Shown one piece after another: positions 12,689-23,870 of a stretch of DNA of 64,000 nt. The notes below the pieces were generated by a model. That model saw nothing but the letters and a program-made list of their open reading frames with translations, made no database searches and was not told the origin of the DNA. Both the position numbers and the translations under genes were made by a program. The stretch is from assembly GCA_025175895.1 (NCBI GenBank), contig CM045992.1, positions 118,012,377-118,076,376 on the forward strand, read 5' to 3'. This stretch comes from Wurfbainia villosa. Its lineage: Eukaryota > Streptophyta > Magnoliopsida > Zingiberales > Zingiberaceae. Position 1 is the stretch's first letter, and each line of letters starts with the position of its first letter.

Positions 12689-14900
12689 TCAGTCGTATTC
12701 GGTATTTCCTCCCGTCGTCGTAGTTCCGGATGTTCCTTCTGTTTCGTCTTGGTCTTCTTCGTCACTTTTAATATGTTGGGTTCGACTTGCAGCTTTTGAC
12801 CAATCATTGAGTAAACATTGCGCTTCCAAATTTTCCGACCTTAAGCTAGAACGTCTCTCGTCCAATGTATTTCCTCCGATACTAAAAGCTTGTTCCACTG
12901 CAAATCACAAACCGACAAGCTAGAATTTCTTTTGCCATTATAGATAAGATTGGAAATAATTGAGTTCTTTGCGACCACCATTTTAGAATGTCGAAGCTTT
13001 CTTCATTTGCATCACTAAAATCAAAAGAAGTGGTCAAATAATTCTCAAGTTCCTGACTGGAACTTGAGGATCCTCGTGGATGTTTAGTCCGTTGTCTTAA
13101 TAACAATTGTGCTTTAGTGAGTTTAGAAGTAATAATACTAGTTGTAGTGGATTGATGTGTTTCATGTCCAATAATTTGTTCACCATATTTAATGTTATAT
13201 TCATTATAAATATCATGTAAATGTGTTTTAATATTAAACAAAATCAAAGGAATATTAGGAGCAGTTTCGGTAATAGGGCTTAAAGATTCATAATATAATG
13301 CTAACATATCTTGCAAACCATCTAATTTAAGTCTAGGATCTAAAACAAAAGCACATAAAAATATTTCAGGAATGTTTAAGAAATATTTTTCCCATTTTTC
13401 TTTCATTACATAAATACATTGAGATAAATAAGTATCATTTGATTGAATATGTTCATTAAAAATACATGCAATATTACAACAATGTGTTAAAACTAAATGT
13501 GAAGTTGGATAATAAACACCTGATAATTGGTCACTAGCATCACTAAAAACTTTTAGAATTTCACAAATACTAGTGCATATATTCCATTGATTTGAAAACA
13601 AATAAATATCACGTGATTGAACATGTTGATGAAAAAACATACATAATAAATCTTTATATTCAAAAGTAGATAACAACAATTTATAAGTAGAATTCCAACG
13701 AGTTGGAACGTCACGTGCAAACCGTTTAGGCTTCATGCCATTTATTTTACAAAATTTTCTCCATTCTTTCATTACTTGAGGATGTGTCCATAAATAATGA
13801 ATTGCACTCCTAATTGGTTGAATATGTGATCCTAAATTTTTAAGTCCATCTTGAACACACAAATTTAAAATGTGACATATACACCTAATATGAAAAAATC
13901 TTCCATCTATTGATGGTTTACATATATCAATAAGTTCACTAATACTAGAGGTATTTGCACTAGCATTATCAAAAGAAATTGAAAAAACTTTAGAAGTTAG
14001 ACCATATTCTTCTAAAATAATAAAAATAAGTTGTGAAATATTTTGTGTCGTGTGTGTTTCGTTAAAACATCTATATGCTAGCAATCTTTTTTGAATGTCC
14101 CAATTATTATCAATCCAATGACAAGTAATACCCATATATGAACAACTTTGCCAATGATCACTCCAAATATCGGAACACAAAGAAACTTTACTGTTTAAAT
14201 TAGAAAATTCTTTAATCAATTCTTGTTTTTGTTCTAAGAATAATTTTAAAAGTGTACGTTTTAGAGTATTTCTTGGGATACGTTTAATAGAAGGATTTGC
14301 ACTTGTAGAAAGCCAATTTTTAAAAGATAATTTATCACTAAAACTAAAAGAAAGTTGTTCAATTGCACAAAATTTAGCAGTTTCTTCTCTAAATCTAGTT
14401 TCGTCAAATTTAAAGAGTTTAGATTCGTTACCCCAACCCGATTGAGAAGAGAATGTCGGAATTTGAGTTTGAGAACGATCAATACCAATTTCCACCGGAT
14501 GATTTCTCTCCACGTGTCGAGTAAGGGTTCCGTAACCTCCTCCTTATTGAAATTTGTAACATTTCGAACAATATTTGTATTTTGCTTGCATATCACCGGA
14601 AGAGAGCATTACTTTTTCGAAATGTTTGGTGAAGATATCGGATGTGGGGCGAGGCACTCGAGTTGGTTTTGTAGCCGTAGAACCCGCCATCGTACTGGAT
14701 GTATTGCTCCTACTTTCTTGACTTTGATGATGATGACGTATTTGAAATTCATCACCGGAAATATCAAGATCATAGTCGGCGCCGATATCGAATGGAGGTG
14801 AATTGCCGCCTTGCTCGAACTCGAACTCGGGCGGTGGTGGCATTATGCTCTTTACCTTTCGCACCTACGCATCCTTACGACTTGATCCGGCTCCAGACAT
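12689..14900 (-). pseudogene. hAT transposase with BED zinc finger (inactivated)
   Basis: Read on the minus strand, a plausible start lies at 14900 (MSGAGSSRKDA), followed by an in-frame stop near 14868. The next stretch includes a BED finger, YCSKCYKF...TRHVERNH, interrupted by a TAA near 14541 between the Cys pair and the His pair. A 543-codon frame follows (14513-12882) with the RNase-H-like core (SLCSDIWSDHWQ, SFDNASANT, CICHILNLCVQDGL, VPTRWNSTY) and the start of the C-terminal hAT dimerisation region (FDILKWWSQR). Near 12900 the frame shifts by one base, and the expected EQAFSIGG...LDERRSSL segment continues to 12689. Two stops and one frameshift make it a pseudogene of the RICESLEEPER-like type. 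Confidence 0.9.
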
Positions 14901-15109
14901 TTGTAAAAATATGACTTGAGAGTTGAGACTTGAAAGCAAATGAGGGAATGAGAATTAGAGAAGAGAAGTTGTGATTTGTGAAAAAATGAAAGGGAATGGA
15001 GGTGTTTTTATAGGAAAAAAAAAACTTAAAAAAAATTACTGACCACGGTCGGCCAGGTTACAACGACTCACGAAATCGTGGTCGTCGGTTCTTTTCTTTA
15101 AAAAAAAAG

Positions 15110-15340
15110 GTGACTCACGGTCGACACGCTCGCTCTACCGTGTCCAAAGCCCGTGTCATTTTTGGTAACGCCTGTCGTGTCGCGAGAGAGCAACACGCCT
15201 CGGCTGTGCGACACGCCTGTGTCGTGACGGACAGATAGCAACACGCCTCGGCTGTGCGACACGCCCGTGTCGTGTAACGGGAAAATAGCGACACGCCTGT
15301 GTCGGCTGTGCGACATGCCCGTGCTCGACCACGAAATCGT
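15110..15340. repeat. CGTGTCG-rich tandem repeat inside the hAT element
   Basis: Copies of GCAACACGCCTCGGCTGTGC followed by GACACGCC[C/T]GTGTCGTG repeat about every 55 bp, roughly three times. GAAATCGTGGTCGT blocks lie on both sides (near 15072 and 15333). It is a subterminal repeat of the hAT element. Confidence 0.7.
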
Positions 15341-15767
15341 GGTCGTTAATTTTTATTTTTTTTTTAAATGCCGGTTTTTTTATTTTCCGATTCGGTTTTT
15401 TAAAAAACCGGGACCGGACCGCCTAATAGGCGGTCCGGTTCCACGCGGGTCCGGTTAACCCTGACCCGGTTTTGGTACTTGTTTAAGTCTTTGTGGACTT
15501 TTTGTTCGGGTTGTTTTGGTTATGTGTGTGGTTGTATTTTCTTGCTCAGATGGTATAAGGGGTAAGTCTAGGGGTTTTAGACCTTTTATTTATGTTGGTT
15601 GTTGGCCTGAGGCCCATATTCTCTTTGCATTGCGTTTTTATGTTCCGGCCATGTTGGCCGATGTATAGTGGGTCGTGTGGGCCTTGTATACAGGTTTTAA
15701 TTATCCGCAGTACAGGGGAGGTGCTGCCTAATTTTCGTCGGACAAGTATCCCTCTCGGGGCGTGACA

Positions 15768-17092
15768 ATTTATTTGCTATCAAAGCCTAGGTTCTGAGTT
15801 CCTAAGGGTTTTTGGGTTTTCGGAGTTCGCCACGTTTTGTAGGTCAACCTATGCATTTTCGAATTTTTTTTCAGATTTTCGTCGATTTGGCATTTCGGAC
15901 GTCTTGGAGTTATATTTTGACAAGATCGTATTGGGGACTTGGCGACGACAAGACATCTCCAGATGGCTAACAGGTGAAATTATTTATTTTTATAATTTTC
16001 TACCCGTAGTAATACTTGGGTAATAATATAGCAGATATGAAACGAGGTGGGCGTGCTCTCGCGCCGAGACGTGGTGCAGGGCAGCCATGCAAAATGACAT
16101 TGAGATCTCTGGCGATGGAGTTGCTAGAATGGTTTACGGAGAATGAGTCTGTCGATCAGGGTCAGACTTCACATGGTGTCGTGGGGTAGTTGGTTATCAC
16201 ATTCATTTATTTCTCGAGCATTCCTGAGAGAGATTGATAGACTACCCACACTTAGGTCACCAAGATTAATGATATCTCTACCCTCTGGGGATAAATTAGA
16301 TGTCACCAAGGAGGTTAGAGGATGTCCATTAGATTTTGGCAGCGTTGTACTCTCAATAGATTTGTTGGTGCTCGACATGATCGAATTCGATATCATACTT
16401 GGCATGCACTGGCTAACAACGTATCATGTCACTATGGATTGTCAGACGAGGATGGTTATGTTCCATCCTCCTAACCAACCCTCATGGGATTTCACTGACA
16501 CCAGAAACGATGGTATATCGACCGTTTTTGTGAATCAATCTCGGAAGATTTTATCACACGACTATCAGGGTTTAATTTTCTGATATCATTGATCAACGCC
16601 GAGGACAGTGGTGACTGTCAGATCTTGGACATTCCTATTGTCCGGGAGTATTTGGATGTCTTTCCAGAGGAGTTACCAGGCCTGCCTCCCAGAAGGCAAG
16701 TAGAGTTCACGATTAAGTTAATTCCGGGGACGACGCTGACATCGAAAGCTCCTTATCGTATGACCCCGAAAGAGTTGGACGAGCTAAAGGTCCAGCTTCA
16801 GGAGATTTTGGACAGAGGTTTTAATCTGCCCTAGCATATCTCCCTGGGGTTCTCCGGTTCTCTTCGTAAAGAAGAAAGACGGTTAGATGAGATTATGCAT
16901 CGACTATAGGCAGTTGAACGTCGTCACCATCAAGAATAAATATCCCCTGCCACGTATTGAGGACTTGTTTGATCAGAGCTCAATACCCTCATCTGTTTAC
17001 TTGAGGTATGTAGTAGTTCAAGAAATTTCTTGAATTCATTATACATTTGAGTGGTTTTATTAGTGGATAAAATTTTTATTAGTAGGGGAGAA
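15768..17092 (+). pseudogene. Gypsy-A internal remnant: protease and partial reverse transcriptase
   Basis: A primer-site-like TTTGCTATCAAAGCC lies a few bases after the LTR. Frame 16143-16583 reads as the gypsy aspartic protease (SHSFIS, DMIEFDIILGMHWL), although the region of the catalytic Asp-Ser/Thr-Gly is decayed (WGSWLSHSF). After a frameshift, 16589-16834 carries the run-in to reverse transcriptase (IPIVREYLDVFPEELPGLPP, SKAPYRM). Past stops, the sequence continues with WGSPVLFVKKKDG, LCIDYRQLN and KYPLPRIEDLFDQ to about 16980. The palm and everything downstream are deleted, and the sequence then jumps to the 3' end. The element cannot be autonomous. Confidence 0.87.
17081..17092 (+). 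promoter_or_regulatory. Polypurine tract of Gypsy-A
   Basis: AGTAGGGGAGAA lies immediately before the 3' LTR start TGTTAAATACGG. It is the expected plus-strand primer. Confidence 0.8.
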
Positions 17093-18173
17093 TGTTAAAT
17101 ACGGAAATTTAAAATACTAAATTAAATAGCCAAAAATTTAGGGAAATAATCCTAGGAATTATTTCGGGATTTTTGGAGAATTTTAGAATTTTTTCAGAAT
17201 TTTTCTGGAATTAAACAAGACTTGTACGAGATATTTATGGGGATAAGGAAAATAGACTTTTAAAGGGCCTATTTGAGATATCAATTTTTGAAGGATAAAT
17301 GTGTTAACTTACATCTAGGGTTAACTCGTTTCCTCACTCTTAACGCAGGAGTCGTTTCTCGCCGTCGTTTTTATTCCCGAGCGGTTCACATTCGTGATAA
17401 CTTCCTCTCCACCGCGCCCGACTCCACCTTATGATCTCTCGCGATCCTCTTCCTCGCCGTTTCTTCTCGTGACTCAAATTCCTCGCGATCATCGCTCCGC
17501 GCTGCCGACCTCCCCTTCTCCCTGTGACTTTTCTTCTTCTCCGAAGCGCAAGGTTGTCGAGTGTCTCTTCCCTTTCCTCTCGTTCTTCTTCCTCACGGCA
17601 GGCAATGATCGTTGGCTGGGACGATCTCCGTGGTCAAGCAAGGGCGGCGGGTTTGCGCCGGCGGCAAGCGTGCGTGTGGCCGAGAGTTGGGTCAGTGGAG
17701 TCGGCATTGCATGTTGGTCTGGGGAGGAGGTCTCTACTGGAGTAGATGGTGGCTGGCAGCGGCTAGGCAGAGTTTTCAACATGTTTGAATCGGAGGCTGT
17801 GATCTCTACTGATGGTTGTCGGTGCAAGGTGAGGCATGGTTTCCTTGATTTTGGACGGGATTTAGGGCCTAGCTGAGCCTTCCTCATTCGGTGTGAATTT
17901 GTGATTGGGGGCAGTGGCTCTTCCGACGAATAGGGCAGGCTTAGGGGAAGCTATGCCGGTGAACAGAGGACTAGGAATCGGGAGGGAAGCTGCCGGTGGA
18001 GTTTTAGGGCTGGTACGCTATCTACCCTCTACTCTCATCGGTAAATTTCTGGATTTTGTTGTATGTCAAGGTATTGTGATATATCAGGTGGATTCTCCTC
18101 TCGGTGGAGTGGGTTGGTGTTGGAGATGTGGTTGGCTGTGCTTGAATAGAGGGTAGGTGTAGGTTTGTGAGTC

Positions 18174-18178
18174 CAAAG
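18174..18178 (+). repeat. Target-site duplication of Copia-B (left)
   Basis: CAAAG at 18174-18178 is repeated at 46116-46120 and is present once at 10533-10537 in the unoccupied 5' LTR of Gypsy-A. Confidence 0.93.
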
Positions 18179-19104
18179 TGTTGGGATGTATACTGAAAGC
18201 CTAGCTCTTTTGTATGAACATTTTTATTTTGAAATAAGAATCACATGATCATTGTTTACACTTTATATTTATTATATGTGTGCATATTATCTAATATTTT
18301 ACATTATAGATAACATGGTGCTTGGTGTGGTACAGAAGATCATGTTATTAGTCCCTTGTAGAATATAAGTAGAGGCTCACAACCAAGATGATTTTGGACA
18401 AACCATTGGCATGCTTGTAGTATAGCTTGGTATTGTTTTATCTTGAACATAGAGTTACACTAGTACACTTAGGTGTATTGAGTAGGACCGACATAGAGGT
18501 GATTCAATTTATTGCTGACTACATAATTGAATCGGACCTCGGATATTATGTTGTACATGCTCTTAATCCCGATATAATAACGGGCACATGTACTTAGTAT
18601 TTATTTCTTTGATTTACCAAAGGGTGAGATTTAGATGGATTAAATCAATATGCTCGGTAAGTTGGGAAATGATATTATTTACATGGTGTGTCGTTGATTA
18701 TAGGAGGAAACCGTGTCCTATATATTAGGTTGATGATGTCCCCTTGAGGAGCTCATAAGATTCATCATGTAAACCCTGCAGGTTGACTTAGTCAACATGA
18801 TGATAAGGTGGAGTGGTACTACTCGAGGAGTTAGATGTTAATTGATTGATGGTCAGTAAATCAATCAATTGATGGACATTCGATATCTTAAACACGGGGA
18901 GATGGATGTACAAATAATATATGGAGCCCATATTAATTTATGGGGGTTGGTGAGGTAATTCAATGATGATCCTCTAGTGGAATGGAACATCATTGACGGA
19001 TCAAGTTTGTGTGGTTCCGATTCATCGGGTGGCCAAGATCCAACTCCTCCTTATGGTCCCTATCGTAGCCTAATATAATCCTCATGAAGCCTAGATCCAA
19101 TGAT

Positions 19105-19372
19105 GGAAAACAAATCCCTAGATCCGACGGTGGAGATTAAATCTCTAGAATCGACGGTTGAGATTAAATCTCTAGATCCGACGGTTGGGATTAAATCCCT
19201 AGAATCGACAGTGGAGATTGAATCTCTAGATCCGACGGTTGGGATTAAATCCCTAGAAGCGACGGTGGAGATTAAATCTCTAGATCCGACGGTTGAGATT
19301 AAATCCCTAGAACTGACGATTGAGATTAAATCTCTAGATCCGACGGTTGGGATTAAATCCCTAGAACCGACT
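19105..19372 (+). repeat. 27-bp minisatellite, 5' LTR copy (about 10 units)
   Basis: The unit GACGGT(T/G)GAGATTAAATC(T/C)CTAGA plus TCC/ACC is 27 bp, nine codons, so the array is an open frame reading T-V-E-I-K-S-L-[DE]-[PSL]. The 3' LTR carries about twice as many units at 44683-45235. The array is truncated here by the E1 junction. Confidence 0.9.
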
Positions 19373-22300
19373 CAATATATATACTAAAATGATCAACTGA
19401 ACATAAAGTAATGTACCAACGTACCTGACGGTCTACAACATCATAAGTTATATCATCCTGAACAGATATACAATAACATAACCCATATAACATACTAAGT
19501 CAATCCCATACCTGACCAATACTCCAACATATGAACAGTATATGATCATCTGTAATAACAACCCGGTCCGTACCACACAATGACATGATGCTAATCAAAT
19601 GCATATAACATTCTGAATCAACGCATGTATCATGCTCAACACATAGCAGTATATAAAATGCAAATGACATGTAACATGATGAACAACCATATGCAGCAAT
19701 CATAGCTCAATCAAATGCAGCATCTCACAGACATATGTAAAACATATATCAAATACATGCATACATATGCATCGTGATGCGTACATGCATCAACTCGCTA
19801 CCACGACCCGGTGTGGCCTAGGTGGCGGACATGACAACTATCCCGACTCACCGCCACCACTCTCGGTGACCGAGTTGGATAGTATGAAACGATGAGCTAG
19901 CCCGCCATAGAGCTATATGCTACCCACACGGGGTCCTGCGCTGGCCGCTCTCTCTACCCATGAGTAGACGAGCACCGCACCGGGACAATCGCACATCACA
20001 CGACCACTGCCTATAGTGGGTGAGTGCGCTAACTACCACTCCGCGCGGTGGCTGGCGCGATCTCCAGGCTACCACCATCCATAGTGGCGAGAACGGCCGA
20101 CGCACAACAATGCTCGCAACCTCGCCCCACTACCCCGAGTGGCCGAAGAGGCAGGATGACTGATGACTCGTCTCAACCACAAGGCAGACCCAATCGTCAG
20201 CATGCATGAAATGTAATGATGCATAACTCACACACAAATCCTCGCAACACTCCCTAACTCACGGGGAGACCTAGTCAACCAAAAGTCAATCATGCAAGGA
20301 CGACTAATCCGTAATCACAACCTATTTACCTATGTACAGATAAATAGATCCGTCAAAATAACACACTGATATGTATATGATACAACGACCGACCTCATAA
20401 TTTGGACTCATCACCTAACCTAGTGATGCAACCCAGTAACCCAATCTGAGGTCATAAAAATAACCCTAACCACATGTACTTACTAAACATCTATCAGCTA
20501 ACACATAATAGGGTTTTATAGTTCCTATCCGTGCTAGATAATCAATGAATTAACAGAGTATATATCTCAAAGGTCAAAGGCAGTACAAGCATACGATTAA
20601 ATAAGAGTGGATTTAAGGTAAATGTATAAACATAAATCCAAGATCATGCAATCGAAATTGATCAAACTACGGACCGTAGATATTACCCACCTGATACGAA
20701 GCTCGAACTATCCTCACGACCGTGGACGCGCTTCGTATCTCAAACCTGCACATAATAACAAATAATGATTAAGTACAAGTATCCAACAAACGTAGGAACT
20801 AAACACTACATCGTTCCTATACTCGCATCCTTTCCTCGCCTACGAGTTAGATACTCGACTATCCCAATCTGATACACCTTAACCCAACTCACAACTGTGC
20901 CCAATACACATCACAACTTCCTCAATAGCCAGGAATAAATCATCGCCATCCTTAAGATCCATTAACAAAAACAACACCCAAAGAGTTATCTGACCAACTA
21001 AGCCAAATGTCAATACAAACACCATAAACCCACCTACATCCTACTCAGACCAACAACTCCACAGCGTTGAAAACAGAACAAAGCTTACCCTTGCTGCTTC
21101 AACTAGATAGCAGCACCACACAACATCCATAAACAGGAATACTCAGATTCCCCCGTTAGCTCAAGCACAAACCACTGTTATATACAAATGAAATCGATCC
21201 ACCGAAACACCGTAGACAGCAAAAGAAACCAATCGAAACCTACCCCACAACCGATTACAGCTCCACCCCTGACTGTGCAGAACAACCTCCCTCTACACCA
21301 CTCTTGATTGATTGCTCAACATCACAGATTCAATTGCTTATCTATTGCTACGTGAAGGTGAACGCAGCACCCATCAGCTCGATCTCAATAATCGACTGTA
21401 ACCACAATAACTAGGAGGAACAGACTCTAAATCATGCTAGCAATTGATCAACAATCCATCGAATCACAACAACACCCGAATCAAATGAATACCACTCAAA
21501 TCATAGATTTATTTCCATATCACAACTGCGATTCCTAAACATCCACCCACACAAATTGAATCCCCGATTCATGGCATCAATCAACCAATTCACACGGCAC
21601 CGGGAAAGAACAAAGAATTGAGACTTACCAACCTCAGATCTTCTCCGGCAGCCTACTCCCGCTCACCTTCTTCTCACCAAAGGAACTCTAAATCAACACA
21701 TCGACAAACATTCGCAATAACAGGATACCAACCACACCCATTTATCTAACAATTGAATCACCACCAAACAAATTTAAATTCCAAATCACAGCTTCAATTT
21801 CTAAAAATCCAATACAACCGATGACAATAATAGGATTGATCCATCTTACCGGCCCTAACCTTCACCGGCGGCGAACCTCTCCCGATCCCAGCTATTCGTC
21901 ACGCACAGTTTAGCCCCCCAACGAGATCTGAGCTCCGATCATTGCCCAAACACTGAGCTGGACTAAAATCGAAAGTCGTAGCTAGCAGCAAACCTTAACT
22001 TGACAGGAAAAACAACAATCGATACCTACCTTCAATGGCAGCTCGCTGCCGCGACCACGACGCCGCCTGTCCGCCGGAAGTGTCGTCGCGGTTTTGTTTC
22101 CAGACGAAAACCCTTTGACCCCTGGCCGGAGATCAGCCCAGTGGTGGCGCCGTCGAGCTACTCGCACCAGACGCCGACGAGTGGAGGTCGGTGATGGAAG
22201 CCGCGCGGAGCAGAGAAATGACGCGAAGAAGAAATGGGGATCGCGAATGAAATGGGTTCGTTCGGCGGCTTTTTAATGTCGTTCACGCGATTTGATTAGC

Positions 22301-22554
22301 TCAGCTCAATCCAAATCCAAGTCTAATCCAATCTGATTTGGCCTAATCCGGTTCAAGCCCAAGCCCAATTCCAATTTAAGCCCAAGCCCAATTCCAGCCC
22401 ATAGATTCTAGCCCAATCCGAAACCAGCCCAATGGACTCAATCCAACTAGCTAACCCACCTCATTAGCCCACTAATTAAGCCCAATTAATTCACTAATTA
22501 AACCCAATTAATTAAAAGGTTTAATCCATATAATTTTTTTTTTCGTATTTTATA
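19371..22554 (-). mobile_element. E1: reverse-oriented gypsy-type LTR, 5'-truncated on the plus strand
   Basis: Collinear with 24411-27612 (E2), but lacking the first roughly 540 bp of E. The left junction drops from the minisatellite straight into ACTCAATATATATACTAAAATG. The right end is CGTATTTTATA at 22554, followed by Copia-B LTR sequence AGTTT. The 3' LTR reads CTAGTTTGTTCAAGCG at the equivalent place, consistent with insertion after AGTTT. Minus-strand frames such as 21982-22167 recur unchanged in E2 and are not called as genes. Confidence 0.8.
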
Positions 22555-22702
22555 AGTTTGTACAAGCGATCGCTCAAGTCGTTAGCACGACGACAAATTG
22601 GTTGTGCTTAGAAAACTCATCCCATCCGGATTAGTTTTTCATTAGTGAAAATTTTAATCCGGGGACATGGGAGCCAATGAGCCTCCGAGCATGCCATCAA
22701 AT

Positions 22703-23870
22703 TGGTATCAGAGCCACGGTTTCCGATTTTGTATGTTTTGGATTCGGTTACTTTCACGCACTTATCATATATTGTGTATGTCGGATGATAGTAGGATGTG
22801 CGTAGGATAACTTTTTGGTTGCAGGCATAAGATCCAACTATTATGGCTATATATTTGTGTATGTGATTGCATGTGTGTGTGATTGTATATTATTTGAATC
22901 CTCGGGGTTGACGAGGCTAAATTAGTATTTAATTTTTGTAATTAAATACGACATTGTTTAACCACTCATTTTAGTTTACTTTCGATCTAGATTATTTGTA
23001 CACTCTTTCATGGAGTATAGGATCGATGGATGTAAATTAAAATAGTTTATCTTGGCTCGGATCTCTTTGGTGACTTGCGCACGGGAAAAGGTGGAGCGGA
23101 CGAGGTGGCGACACGATGAGACGCATATTGGAGAACAATGCCATAATAGTTGGCAAAATTCTGATTTTTTCCATATTTATTGCTGATTTATTTTATATGC
23201 ATGTTGTGTGTTCTTGAAAATTCCTCACTGTCAATTTACTAAGTGGGAGAGGGATATTTTAATTAATTTCTGCGGCCTCCATTATAATTTGATGTGTGAT
23301 GCAACAAACTTGCGTGTCGACTCTGAGTGCCTTCCTCCCCAACGGATGGGTTTGTTTGCGGATCACTAGGTCAAATAATGGTTATAGGAAATTATGTAGG
23401 AGCGTGTGTACTTCCCCATCAGTAAGGCACATAATCCGAAATAATTCCCTTAGTATCGTGTAATGGTGCACACTTAGATGCAAATTAAAAGTATCCTCCC
23501 CATCGGAGTCACTGCTTTCATTTGTAGGGCCAAAGAGGAACCAACTATTAATTTTATTTGTCAAAAAGTAAGGTTGACAAGATAATAAAATTAATGGGTA
23601 AAACCTCCTCTTACAAATGTAGAATTCGTATACGTCCACACTATTGTGGCATGCGATATTCTCGGTGTTTTGAGGTGTTGGTTGATTTCGGAATTTTATT
23701 ATTTTGAGGAATCAATAATATTTGAAATCTAATACTTTGATCATTGTGATTCAGGATTTTCAAATGGCTTTCAACCCACTTACTGTGATGCTAAAGGAAA
23801 CAAACTTACTGTCCCCAAACAATATTGATTGGAAAAGAAACTCGATAGTCTTCTCTGCTAAGGAGTACAT
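22703..23870 (+). pseudogene. Copia-B primer site, leader and gag start (copy X1)
   Basis: The primer-binding site TGGTATCAGAGCCAC starts at 22703, followed by about 1 kb of AT-rich leader without a credible gene. A gag start follows at 23764: the N-terminus MAFNPLTVMLKETNL, then NNIDWKRN, matches the opening of copia gag. The frame is cut after about 35 codons by E2 at TACAT|TGTCACGCCCCGAG. The continuation of gag is at 40398. Confidence 0.85.

Larger units (their letters stand above)
12375..15469 (-). mobile_element. hAT DNA transposon
   Basis: The 3.1-kb insertion is defined by comparing the two Gypsy-A LTRs. Its ends form an imperfect inverted repeat (ACCTGGCCACGGT on the left; ACCGGGTCAGGGT read inward from the right). 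GC-rich GGTCCGG-type subterminal sequence lies at both ends, and an 8-bp target duplication fits hAT. It holds one decayed transposase gene on the minus strand. Confidence 0.88.
9453..15767 (+). repeat. Gypsy-A 5' LTR, interrupted by hAT
   Basis: The halves 9453-12374 and 15470-15767 join into an LTR collinear with the 3' LTR. It contains the intact site (10533-10537, CAAAG) that Copia-B occupies in the 3' LTR. Open frames such as 9791-10126 recur as decayed versions at 17394-17876 in the 3' LTR and are not treated as genes. Confidence 0.9.
18179..22699 (+). repeat. Copia-B 5' LTR, rearranged
   Basis: 18179-19370 matches the start of the 3' LTR (43755 onward). It then breaks inside the minisatellite and joins the interior of E1. 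The LTR tail resumes at 22555 (AGTTTGTACAAGCGATCGCTC) and ends near 22699 just before the primer site. The part equivalent to about 45236-45955, including the TATA region, is missing from this copy. Confidence 0.85.

Noticed and set aside
22000..22276. Identical small frames at 22000-22276 and 27059-27335 as duplicated genes
   Set aside because: Both are parts of E LTR copies E1 and E2.
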